Positions 25,249 through 33,451 of a DNA stretch of 47,677 nt are shown piece after piece. Source of the DNA: Candidatus Scalindua sp. (GTDB taxonomy: Bacteria; Planctomycetota; Brocadiia; Brocadiales; Scalinduaceae); assembly GCA_021776915.1 (NCBI GenBank), contig JAIQZU010000046.1:1-47677 (forward strand), in the 5' to 3' direction. The notes beneath the pieces were generated by a model, which searched no databases, was not told where the DNA came from, and saw only the letters and a list, made by a program, of their open reading frames with translations. The position numbers and the translations under genes were made by a program. Every line of letters starts with the position of its first letter. Position 1 is the stretch's first letter.

Positions 25249-26595
25249 TCATCCCTCATTAACCTTCCTCTGAAGTGTCCTTAAACCAATTCCGAGTAAT
25301 CTTGCGGCTTTGGACTTATTACCATTTGTTTTTTCCAGAGTGAAATTAATTATTTCGTTTTCAGCTTCTTGAAGGGTAAAGTGTTGAGGAATCTGGTAGA
25401 AATCAGCGTGTTGAGGCTGAGCCAGGAGTAAGAAGGAAGGTAGATATTTTGCTTCTATTACGTCCCTGGGAGCAATAGCCATTGCAGCTTCAACCGCATT
25501 TTCAAGTTCTCTCACATTTCCAGGCCATATATAATTTAATAGCATTTGCATTGCATCCTTATTTATGCCTTTTATCTTATATCCTTTCTCTTCATTAAAT
25601 TTACTAATAAAAGAACTGACAAGAAGGGGAATGTCATCCTTTCTTTCTCTAAGATGAGGAACCTCAATGTGTACAATATTCAACCGGTAATAAAGGTCTT
25701 TTCTGAATTTCTTTTCTTCCATAAGATCCTTAAGGTCTTGATTAGTTGCAGCTAAAACCCTTATATTGACTTTTATAGTTTCATTTCCACCAACCCGCTC
25801 AAACTCTTTCTCCTGGAGTACCCTGAGGAGCTTAATCTGTGTGCTTAAGGATAAATCACCTATTTCGTCAAGGAATATCGTACCCTCATTGGCAAGCTCG
25901 AACCTGCCAATTCTTTTTGTAATTGCACCTGTAAACGAACCCTTCTCATGGCCAAATATTTCTGATTCAAGGACCCCTTCATTAAAAGCACCACAGTTGA
26001 CCGTAATAAAAGGTTTTGATGCACGCGGACTGTTATAATGTATAGCCTTTGCAACCATCTCTTTTCCGCTTCCGGTTTCTCCAGTAATAAGGACACTTGC
26101 ATTCTTAGGAGCTACAGAACTAATTAGATTAATAACATACTGCATTGGCTTACTTCTTCCGACTATGTTCTCAAAGTCAAACATTGTATTTATCTTTTTC
26201 TCAAGTTCAATCTTTTCCAGAAAGAGTGACTGCTTTTCAATCGCTTTTTCTATCACGGTAGTTAAGAGCCTCGGCTTTACAGGAATCTCATAGAAGTCAT
26301 AAGCACCTCCTCTCATAGCATCTATAGCATTTGTTAGTGTCACATTATCTGAAAGGAAGATTAACTCTACGTCTGGTTTTATAGTTTTTATCTTATTTAG
26401 AAAAGTTGGAATTTTGATATTTGGAAGATGATAGTCAGAAAGAATAATATTTACGGGTTCACTTTTTAGTTTTTTATAAGCCTCATTTACTGTAGAAGCC
26501 GTGTGGATATACATTTTCTTTTTTTTCAAATAATTAATTATCTTTTCCCATTCCGGTTTTCCCTCCTCAGAAATCGTAAGAATATTAGTTTGCAT
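25249..26595 (-). CDS. NtrC-type sigma-54 activator with receiver domain
   Basis: A 448-residue response regulator. The receiver domain spans 1-120 with the phospho-acceptor Asp54 in ILSDYHLP and a Lys in IPVKP. The AAA+ domain has the Walker A GETGSGKE, the sigma-54 loop GSFTGA (usually GAFTGA) and FLDEIGDL. A C-terminal Fis-type helix-turn-helix follows (KSKAARLLGIGLRTLQRKV). The acidic pair at the receiver N-terminus is weak (ISEEG in place of the usual VDDE). No histidine kinase gene is nearby. Paired palindromes lie just upstream of its start, and a sigma-54-like promoter beyond them points to the next genes, which it may regulate. Confidence 0.93.
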   Translation of the reverse strand: MQTNILTISEEGKPEWEKIINYLKKKKMYIHTASTVNEAYKKLKSEPVNIILSDYHLPNIKIPTFLNKIKTIKPDVELIFLSDNVTLTNAIDAMRGGAYDFYEIPVKPRLLTTVIEKAIEKQSLFLEKIELEKKINTMFDFENIVGRSKPMQYVINLISSVAPKNASVLITGETGSGKEMVAKAIHYNSPRASKPFITVNCGAFNEGVLESEIFGHEKGSFTGAITKRIGRFELANEGTIFLDEIGDLSLSTQIKLLRVLQEKEFERVGGNETIKVNIRVLAATNQDLKDLMEEKKFRKDLYYRLNIVHIEVPHLRERKDDIPLLVSSFISKFNEEKGYKIKGINKDAMQMLLNYIWPGNVRELENAVEAAMAIAPRDVIEAKYLPSFLLLAQPQHADFYQIPQHFTLQEAENEIINFTLEKTNGNKSKAARLLGIGLRTLQRKVNEG

Positions 26596-26659
26596 ACTGT
26601 TTCTCCAGAAATAACGTAAATTTTGACACTACTTTAATTTGGAAACACAAAATCCATAC

Positions 26660-26711
26660 GTCATTATGACATCCAAATCTTAATAACGTCTATATTAAGC
26701 GTCAATATGAC
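26660..26711. promoter_or_regulatory. Paired palindromes, candidate activator sites (locus 1)
   Basis: GTCATTATGAC (26660-26670, perfect palindrome) and GTCAATATGAC (26701-26711), centres 41 bp apart, each preceded by C and followed by AT. The proximal site is followed by ATAGTCAT. They lie 65-116 bases upstream of the divergent NtrC-type gene and about 107 bases (proximal centre) before the GG of a sigma-54-like element. This is the spacing expected of enhancer sites; the same layout recurs at 35016-35066. Confidence 0.6.
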
Positions 26712-26810
26712 ATAGTCATTTAAACCAAAAATATTAAATTAAAGCAACTATTATTTTTTAATCACTATGATAAGTGGCTACTACAATAGAACTTATTGAT
26801 TTAGGACCAA

Positions 26811-26827
26811 TTGGCACAGGCTTTGAT
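26811..26827 (+). promoter_or_regulatory. Sigma-54-like promoter (locus 1)
   Basis: TTGGCACAGGCTTTGAT matches YTGGCACGRNNNTTGCW at all positions but two: A for G after CAC, and A for C in the -12 GC. GG and the -12 G are exactly 12 bases apart. The -12 deviation lowers confidence. It would drive the small frame at 26852 and the HMA-like gene at 27068. Confidence 0.5.
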
Positions 26828-26851
26828 ATAAATCTTAACATAAATAAACAG

Positions 26852-26956
26852 ATGTCTAAAAAGAAAATAGGAACTAAGAGGGATTCAAGAAAAGTCAAAA
26901 TTGTTCTGAGGAAAAGGAGGGCAGGGAAAGAGGAATGTGACTTTGGTGTCTTTTAA
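26852..26956 (+). CDS. Putative small basic peptide
   Basis: A 34-residue frame starting about 14 bases after the transcription start expected from the sigma-54-like element. It begins SKKKIGTKRDSRKVKIVLRK and is Lys/Arg-rich, ending in EECDFGVF. There is no ribosome site before the ATG, and the frame is open further upstream through the promoter-like element. It may be a leader peptide or non-coding. Confidence 0.25.
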   Translation: MSKKKIGTKRDSRKVKIVLRKRRAGKEECDFGVF

Positions 26957-27067
26957 AGATCAAAAAGTCTGTACAGAAAATAGCAGCAGGGCGTGATTAA
27001 TGTCGTTTTCCATAGTTTTACTTTATGTTAACCATTTATTAATTTTGCACAAAAAGGAGGCAAACAG

Positions 27068-27481
27068 ATGTTTGAAAATAAGTACTTAAGTCTCGGTTAT
27101 GTTTCAGTAGCTTCTATTATATTTGGAATAGTAATAAACGTATCTTTTGCAAAAGCAGAGTCTTCATTAAAAAGCAATATCGATTCCTCACAGTCCTACA
27201 CAATCAAAAAGATGTCTGCTTCCGAGGAGAATGAGCCTGCTCAAGAAAATATTGAGGAAGAAGAATTAGAGGAGTTTGAACTACGTATTAAGGGAATGAC
27301 TGGCGTTAATTGTGAGAACGCAGTGAAAGAAGCGCTTTTGAAGTGCTCTGGTGTCAAGGCTGCCCGGGCAAGCCACAAAGAAGGTAATGCTGTTATAGAA
27401 GCCAATGCGGATATGATTGATGGTGATGAAGTTGAAGATGCTATAAAAAAAGCCGGTTTCTCTCTTGTAGAGGAAGAATAA
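27068..27481 (+). CDS. Exported HMA-like domain protein with single-Cys motif
   Basis: A 137-residue protein: an N-terminal hydrophobic export signal (SVASIIFGIVINVSFAKA, residues 13-30), an acidic linker around 52-70 (EEEELEEFE), and a C-terminal heavy-metal-associated (ferredoxin-like) domain. The metal loop normally GMTCxxC reads GMTGVNC (76-82), so the first Cys is Gly; Cys82 and Cys93 remain. The fold features (AVKEALLKCSGVKAARAS, DEVEDAIKKAGF) fit the HMA family. It may bind metal differently or have lost metal binding. AAAAAGGAGG before the ATG is a strong ribosome site. It lies downstream of the sigma-54-like promoter next to the NtrC-type gene. Confidence 0.75.
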   Translation: MFENKYLSLGYVSVASIIFGIVINVSFAKAESSLKSNIDSSQSYTIKKMSASEENEPAQENIEEEELEEFELRIKGMTGVNCENAVKEALLKCSGVKAARASHKEGNAVIEANADMIDGDEVEDAIKKAGFSLVEEE

Positions 27482-27517
27482 GGGCCTGAGAATTTATAAC
27501 ATTTTTGGATGAATACA

Positions 27518-27637
27518 ATGCAAAAAAATTTTGGGAAAGATACCTCTGGAAAGCGTGACAGAGCAAAAAAAAGCTCAAAGAAGATTGAAGCAAAGACAAA
27601 AGATAGTAAGCAGAAGTCTTCTGATAAAAAGGACTAA
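27518..27637 (+). CDS. Small Lys/Ser-rich hydrophilic peptide
   Basis: A 39-residue frame, 36 bases after the HMA-like gene and ending 25 bases before a strong terminator. It is built from Lys, Ser, Asp and Lys-Lys runs (KRDRAKKSSKKIEAKTKD) with no hydrophobic core, so it is likely disordered. The ribosome site is weak (TTTGGATGAATACA). Position before the terminator suggests it is the last gene of the HMA-like transcript. The composition echoes the Lys-rich protein at 8932. Confidence 0.45.
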   Translation: MQKNFGKDTSGKRDRAKKSSKKIEAKTKDSKQKSSDKKD

Positions 27638-27662
27638 TCTGGCTTGCAAGAGGATGGGGGGG

Positions 27663-27699
27663 ATACGGGGGAAGCTTTTATGCTTCCCCCGTATTTTTA
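27663..27699 (+). terminator. Strong intrinsic terminator
   Basis: A perfect 13-bp stem ATACGGGGGAAGC / GCTTCCCCCGTAT with loop TTTTAT, followed by TTTTAT. It closes the transcript with the HMA-like gene and the Lys-rich peptide. Confidence 0.9.
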
Positions 27700-27815
27700 T
27701 CTGCTTATAATGCGGTCTCTTCCTTGCTTATAAGAATGACTTTATCAAGTTGACAGCCTGGAACAAAGTGCGTAGTTCAATCCTCAATCAAACTCAAAGA
27801 AGGAGAATAAGGAAA

Positions 27816-27950
27816 TTGTTAAATAAGCTCAATAAATTGTTTCTGGCATTAATAATTATTATTTCATTCGCAAATACCACAACAACTGCAGAAGAATTTG
27901 TTAACATTACTTTATTAAAAAACGGTGTGAATTTTTTTTTAAAGCCTTAA
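27816..27950 (+). CDS. Putative small exported peptide
   Basis: A 44-residue frame starting TTG after AGAAGGAGAATAAGGAAA. It has a signal-like hydrophobic stretch (KLFLALIIIISFANTTTTA) with an A-E-E cleavage-like site, then only about 17 residues (ending NGVNFFLKP). The frame is open further upstream without a good ribosome site. It may be a small secreted peptide or the stub of a truncated exported protein; no family is recognised. Confidence 0.35.
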   Translation: MLNKLNKLFLALIIIISFANTTTTAEEFVNITLLKNGVNFFLKP

Positions 27951-28128
27951 GTGTAGATCTTTATAACTTACGCTATATAAATGCATTACACATATTTTAA
28001 TATTTGATTTAGCTCCCTGCTCCTGCTATTACTTGCACTTACTGTTATCAAATTAATATAATCACATGTGCAACTGTCTGCCGACAGGCAGGAAGGATTT
28101 GAGTATTTTCAAGGCAAACTTAACTCTT

Positions 28129-28218
28129 CTAAACAAATTTCTTAATAATTTCACTCCATGCTTCACCAGGAAGCAAATGGCCATATTCATTCTTGTAGTC
28201 TACGTATTGTTTAAAGAC
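28129..28218 (-). pseudogene. Possible C-terminal gene remnant
   Basis: A short leftward frame with no start, reading VFKQYVDYKNEYGH then LLPGEAWSEIIKKFV and stop. It looks protein-like but is only 29 residues, bounded by an in-frame stop. It lies in the 28.0-28.2 kb spacer beside the glycosyltransferase remnant. No family is assigned. Confidence 0.25.
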
Positions 28219-28226
28219 TCAGGATT

Positions 28227-28903
28227 CGCCAGCCAATAGGAGGTGACTTTGCCTTTTCAAGAAAGCTGGTTAAATTCTATAACGATCAAGATGTATGGGA
28301 AACTGATGCTGCCAAGTTTGTTATAGACATATGGCTTACAACAACTGCAATAGTTGAAGGATTCAGAATTTGTCAGACAAGAATTAGGGACAAAGATTCA
28401 TGACGTAAAGGACCCAGGTGAGTCGTTGGGACCAATGTTTCATTCAACCGGCCGTCACCACGCTCTTTGTTCTTATGGAGCAGAATTATAACTTTTGGAA
28501 GGATGTAAAAGGAAGCAAACCTGTACCGATTCCTGGTGAAGTGCTTAGTGAGAAACCAGAAGTATTTGATATTAGCCAGGAAAATCTTGTAGAATATTTC
28601 AAGACGGGTTATAATCATTTTGGTGCGCTTTGGGAAAATATACTAGAAACAGAGAATTATGAACGTATAGGAGAAATCGCCGCTTACAGCATAGATGATT
28701 CTTCTTTTCCTAAAGATTTATGGTGCAGGACATTATACGATATTGCTGTGACTTTCCGTAATTGGAGAAGGAATATAACAAATGAAGAAGCGGAGCAAGT
28801 AGTTGAGAATCAGGCTGAGAGGTTCGAAAGTACAAAGGACTATTTACTGCGGAAAGGGGAAGAAGAAGAGAAAGGGGAAATAAATTGGATTTTACACGTG
28901 TAA
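28227..28903 (+). pseudogene. Frameshifted glycosyltransferase remnant
   Basis: Three reading frames must be joined to read one protein. RQPIGGDFAFSRKLVKFYND and TDAAKFVIDIWLTTTAIVEG run to about 28383. IHDVKDPGESLGPMF follows in a second frame to about 28438. IQPAVTTLFVLMEQNYNFW runs from about 28440 to 28903 in a third. The order matches the C-terminal half of a family of glycosyltransferases related to glucosyl-/mannosylglycerate synthases, as I remember it. The N-terminal nucleotide-sugar half is missing, and a segment after TFRNWRRN seems deleted. The open frame 28418-28903 is therefore not an intact gene. If intact, it would have made a compatible solute. Confidence 0.6.
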
Positions 28904-28948
28904 CTTTCTTCTCATTCTTTCAATATTGTTAACAGGAAAGCAGGGAGG

Positions 28949-29815
28949 TTGAAAATAAAAATTATATTAGCTGTAGACGGCTCTAAGAATTCAGACTGGG
29001 CAGTAGATTTCCTTCTGAAGATTCCATTGGCAGAGATGCCTCAAATTAGAGTATTACGTGTAATACCTCAGAGAAAACATATTACTCCTTTTCTGGACTC
29101 TGTGTATCACAAACTATACAAAGATGCGATACAGGAAAAAACAGATAAAGACATTTTGTCTGCTGAAACACAAACCACTCGAATTGTGGAAAAACTAAAA
29201 GCCAGATGGGACGACGTAGAGTCTGTAATTGAGAAAGGGCATGTATCGGATAAGATAATAGAAAAGGCAAAAGAAGAAATGACAGACTTGATCATTCTGG
29301 GTTCACGAGGACTTAGTAAAGCAAAATTTTTCTTTTTAGGCGGAGTATCTCAAAAAGTGGCTACTTATGCACCATGTTCGGTACTTATCGTAAAGAAAAA
29401 AATACGTACTTTAAAGAAAATCCTCGTAGCAACAGATGGATCCGGCTATTCCGATGCCGCAGTGACATTTCTAAAATCCCATTTTCTTACAAAAGAGGTT
29501 AGTGCCACTCTTCTCAATGTATGGGACTACCCGGTCACCCTTCCACAATTCGCTCTTGAAGCCGTAGAAAAAAAACACCTTAAAGAGATGCATAAAGTAG
29601 CTTTTATGGTGAATGCTATGTGTGTTGCAGGTGAGCCGGCCGAAGCGATTAATGACATAGCTCATCGAAGAAAAGTCCATCTTGTAATTGTTGGATCAAA
29701 AGGCCTTACGGAAAATAAGCGATTTCTTTTAGGTAGCGTTGCACGAAAAGTGATTACTTACAATAATAGCTCTGTTCTTGTTGTTAGAAGAATCGAAAAA
29801 CAAAATACGATCTAA
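28949..29815 (+). CDS. Tandem universal stress protein
   Basis: A 288-residue protein with two UspA domains. Domain 1 (about 1-140) starts KIILAVDGSKNSDWAV and ends GSRGLSKAKFFFLGGVSQ; domain 2 (about 145-285) starts KKILVATDGSGYSDAAV and ends GSKGLTENKRFLLGSVARK. The ATP-binding pattern G-x2-G-x9-G-S/T is complete in domain 2, whereas domain 1 has Gly-Gly at its end, so only one site may bind ATP. The TTG start at 28949 directly abuts GGGAGG; AGGAAAG farther up is a better-spaced ribosome site. The protein is cytoplasmic. It is followed after 51 bases by the MscK-like channel, so a stress operon is plausible. Confidence 0.88.
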   Translation: MKIKIILAVDGSKNSDWAVDFLLKIPLAEMPQIRVLRVIPQRKHITPFLDSVYHKLYKDAIQEKTDKDILSAETQTTRIVEKLKARWDDVESVIEKGHVSDKIIEKAKEEMTDLIILGSRGLSKAKFFFLGGVSQKVATYAPCSVLIVKKKIRTLKKILVATDGSGYSDAAVTFLKSHFLTKEVSATLLNVWDYPVTLPQFALEAVEKKHLKEMHKVAFMVNAMCVAGEPAEAINDIAHRRKVHLVIVGSKGLTENKRFLLGSVARKVITYNNSSVLVVRRIEKQNTI

Positions 29816-29866
29816 CGTTAATTTGTTAAAGAGTAAATTGGATAATTTGCGGAAAGATATAAAACA

Positions 29867-32800
29867 ATGAAAAATTTTTACCAAAAAAATATACCGGCTG
29901 TTTTCATATTACTATGGTGTCTGGGAAATACCAATCTAATTGCCCAGCAGGAAAGCCCTCCACCTGAAACAACCCAGATAACGGTTACAGGCACTACCAC
30001 TGAAATATCGGATATAGATAAAGTAAGGACCCTGATTAACAACACTGAAAATAACAAAGAATTGGATGAGACTGTTCGCGCAAAATTACTTGAACTGTAT
30101 AAATTTGCATTGGAAAGGTTGGAATCATCTCAACGATATAAATCCGATGCTGAAAAACTAACTCGATTGATTGAGACTGCCCCGGTAAAGATTAAAGAAG
30201 CCCGTGAACGGTTAGAACAGGCAAAGAAGCTTGATGTCACCGTGCGTGCTTTACCCACTGACTTGCCGGAACATGCTACTTCTAAGGAATTGGAGCAACG
30301 ACTTGCAAAAGAACAAGCTGATCTGGTGGGTTTAAAGAATAAGCTCTCCGGTATTGAGGCGGAAATACAAAAGCTTCAGGTCCGTCCTGATAAGGCCAGA
30401 CAGGAAATAAGTGAGGCGAAAAAAAAGCTTGAAGAAATTGAAAAAAGTTTAAATGAAGTTTCAATTAATGGTCAAAAATCGATAGAAGCTAAAGCCGGTA
30501 TTATCTTACTGAATTCCAGAAAAAGTGCTCGATTAAATGAAATCAGTAAACTTGACCAGGAACTACTGAGCCATAATTTTGAGAGGGAACTATTAGTCAC
30601 CACACGTGATGTTACAAGCCTGGAAATATCACATTTAGAGATCAGAGTAAAAGCTTTAGAAGGGTTAACCAATCAGCTTCGCAGTGAAGAAGCCCAAAAG
30701 GCCATATTGACGGCTGAAATAGCCAAACGCGATGCTACCGGAAAACCTCCTGCCGTAAAAGAGCTTGCAGAAGAAAATTCAATGCTTTCTGCTGAATTAG
30801 TAAATGTTACGGAACGTATCAGCAATATCTCGCCACAGCATGAAACCCTGACCACTCGTCTTAAGCAATTCGGTTTAGATTATGATAACGCAAAGAATCA
30901 GATCGGGATTGCAGGCGGAATAGACCAGGTGCTGGTCGAGATTCTACTTGACCAGAGGCGAAGACTTCCGGATTTACGGGAGAGTCGAAAAGCCAGTAAG
31001 GGAATAGAAAAAGAAATTACTGCGACAAGATTGAACCGGTTTCGGCTGGATGAGCAAATCAAGGCCATTAGCAATACTCGCCAGGAAGCAGCTCGTATAA
31101 TGAGTCAGAAAGTTCAAGATTCATTGCCTGAGAAAAACAGAAAGGATATTGAGAATGAAATTGCAAATCTGTTGGACAAAAAGAGGGAACTTCTTAATCA
31201 GTTAGATACCGCTTATGGAAGCCTGCTCAAATCACTGGGGCAACTCCATTCCGAACTGAATCAATACATAGAAACAGTTCAGATTTATGCTGCGTTTATG
31301 GACGAACGATTAATGTGGGTACCCAGTTCACCACCTATAAACATGGCAACATGGAATAAACTTATCAGTTCATTTAACTGGTTATTCTCCCCGTATAATT
31401 GGAAAGACCTGGGCATTGCCAGTTTGAACGTCTTTACAAATGCGCCGGTGTTATCCGGGATAACCTTGTTAATAACATTCTGGCTGTTTTCCACAAGAAT
31501 CAAGCTCAAGAAAGAGCTGGAGGCGATATCCAATAACATATGGAGAATATCTACAGATCATTTTAAACATACTCTTCTTGCCTTATTAATAACCATTTTA
31601 TCAGCTATTCCTTTTCCGTTCATCCTGGGCTTTATCTCCTGGCAGCTATTGACGATGGAAGGGGCTGCCGAATTTGTCAAGGCATGTGGATTTGGACTGC
31701 TTTTCACCAGCTGGTTCATGCTGAGTTTTCAATTTTTCAGAGCTGTCTGCTACAAAAAAGGTCTTGGTGAAACTCACTTTAAGTGGAAGCAAACTACTTT
31801 AAAAATCCTTCGTAATAATCTGTTCTGGCTGCTTATGACTGTTTCCATAGCAAGTTTCTTCACTGCCATGGTAGAATACCAGAGCAATAATGATTTCCGT
31901 GACAGCCTGGGAAGATTAGGTTTTATAACTGGGATGGCGGCCTTTGCGGTTTTCATAAAAAGGGTAATTCGGCCCAAAAAAGGTATTTTGGCAAACATAA
32001 TCTCTGCAAATCCTAATGGATGGCTGTCCCGCATGACGTGGCTCTGGTATCCAGCCGCCATACTACTGCCTCTATCACTGGCGGGATTAGCGGCTTTTGG
32101 CTATTACTATGTCGCATTTCAGTTAGGTTTTAAGTTGCTGCAAACCCTGTTGATATTGTTTGGGGCAGTCATTGTTTATTATTTAGGTATCAGGTGGTTT
32201 TACATAAGGGAGCGAAAACTTGCATTGGAGCAGGCGCTGGAAAGACGAAAAGCCGCCGCCGCTGCTGCCGTAAAGAGCGCCACAGAAGAGACAATTGAAA
32301 CAACAGAAGTACCCTTGCCGCAATTTGAAGAGCCTGTTGTAAACCTTTCAGCAGTAAAAGAACAAACGAGAAATTTACTCAGGTTTTTTATAGGTTTTTC
32401 GGTGATCATTGGAATCTGGAAAATCTGGGCTGCTGTATTGCCTGCGCTCAATGTTCTCAATAAAATAAATCTCTGGTCACATACCGTGGTGGTTGATGGT
32501 AGCCCGACGCAACAATGGGTTACCATGTTTCATTTAATGCTCTGTCTGGTCGTAGGCATTGTTACGGCAGTTGCAGCGAAAAACCTGCCTGGAGTCCTCG
32601 AAATCTCAATTCTCCAGAACCTGCCAATTCAGACGGGAAGCAGATATGCCATCACATCTATCAGCCAATACATTCTCGTCACAATAGGCTTAATCTCGGT
32701 CTCTAAAATTCTGGGAGTGAACTGGTCGCAATTCGGTTGGTTATTCGCAGCCTTAAGCGTTGGTATAGGATTTGGTTTACAGGAGATAGTGGCAAACTTT

Positions 32801-33340
32801 GTGTGTGGCATTGTCCTGTTTGTAGAACGTCCTATACGTGTGGGTGATATCGTAACCGTCTCGGATGTGTCAGGGACTGTTACTAAAATCCAGATTCGTG
32901 CCACAACTATCACCAATTGGGACCGTCAGGAATACATAGTGCCTAATAAGGAATTCATCACGGGGCGTATTCTTAACTGGACTCTCTCTAACACCACTAA
33001 TAGATTTTCCATTGATGTGGGTATCGCCTATGGATCTGACGTGGAGCGCGCGCGGGAACTGCTTTTGCAGATTGCGAGCGAACACCCTGAGGTCTTGAAA
33101 GACCCTGCTCCTTTTGCGATGTTCCAAAGATTTGAGGACAGTACATTGCACATGGTGTTACGATGTTACCTGCCCAATCTTGATAAGCGGCTGGCTACAA
33201 TTCATGAGCTCCATTCCGCAATCCACAGTAGATTTAAAGAAGCGGGCATAGAGATCGCATTTCCACAGCGTGATATTCATATACAAACTCCTGATAACAT
33301 TGCGAAAGGATCTGAAGATCAACTATTCAGTAAAAAATGA
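29867..33340 (+). CDS. Large MscS-family channel (MscK/KefA-like)
   Basis: A 1157-residue mechanosensitive channel. A signal peptide (NIPAVFILLWCLGNTNLIAQ) precedes a long periplasmic coiled-coil region (about 40-470). About ten hydrophobic helices follow from residue 530 on. The C-terminal MscS core has the pore helix and beta domain VGIGFGLQEIVANFVCGI, ERPIRVGDIVTVSDVSGTV and YIVPNKEFITGRILNWTL. The size and plan match MscK rather than small MscS. It releases solutes on hypo-osmotic shock. An Ala-rich Arg/Lys linker (ERRKAAAAAAVK) lies before the last helices. Neighbours are Usp and MgtE, consistent with ion/osmotic stress. Confidence 0.92.
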   Translation: MKNFYQKNIPAVFILLWCLGNTNLIAQQESPPPETTQITVTGTTTEISDIDKVRTLINNTENNKELDETVRAKLLELYKFALERLESSQRYKSDAEKLTRLIETAPVKIKEARERLEQAKKLDVTVRALPTDLPEHATSKELEQRLAKEQADLVGLKNKLSGIEAEIQKLQVRPDKARQEISEAKKKLEEIEKSLNEVSINGQKSIEAKAGIILLNSRKSARLNEISKLDQELLSHNFERELLVTTRDVTSLEISHLEIRVKALEGLTNQLRSEEAQKAILTAEIAKRDATGKPPAVKELAEENSMLSAELVNVTERISNISPQHETLTTRLKQFGLDYDNAKNQIGIAGGIDQVLVEILLDQRRRLPDLRESRKASKGIEKEITATRLNRFRLDEQIKAISNTRQEAARIMSQKVQDSLPEKNRKDIENEIANLLDKKRELLNQLDTAYGSLLKSLGQLHSELNQYIETVQIYAAFMDERLMWVPSSPPINMATWNKLISSFNWLFSPYNWKDLGIASLNVFTNAPVLSGITLLITFWLFSTRIKLKKELEAISNNIWRISTDHFKHTLLALLITILSAIPFPFILGFISWQLLTMEGAAEFVKACGFGLLFTSWFMLSFQFFRAVCYKKGLGETHFKWKQTTLKILRNNLFWLLMTVSIASFFTAMVEYQSNNDFRDSLGRLGFITGMAAFAVFIKRVIRPKKGILANIISANPNGWLSRMTWLWYPAAILLPLSLAGLAAFGYYYVAFQLGFKLLQTLLILFGAVIVYYLGIRWFYIRERKLALEQALERRKAAAAAAVKSATEETIETTEVPLPQFEEPVVNLSAVKEQTRNLLRFFIGFSVIIGIWKIWAAVLPALNVLNKINLWSHTVVVDGSPTQQWVTMFHLMLCLVVGIVTAVAAKNLPGVLEISILQNLPIQTGSRYAITSISQYILVTIGLISVSKILGVNWSQFGWLFAALSVGIGFGLQEIVANFVCGIVLFVERPIRVGDIVTVSDVSGTVTKIQIRATTITNWDRQEYIVPNKEFITGRILNWTLSNTTNRFSIDVGIAYGSDVERARELLLQIASEHPEVLKDPAPFAMFQRFEDSTLHMVLRCYLPNLDKRLATIHELHSAIHSRFKEAGIEIAFPQRDIHIQTPDNIAKGSEDQLFSKK

Positions 33341-33451
33341 ACCAAGCATGAGAGTCATATTATTTAATATCGTGTGTACTATAATATTATAATGTGTTTA
33401 ACCTTTGTTTCTTATTTGCAGCATTTTGTTTGAAAATAAAAAGGATTGCCA

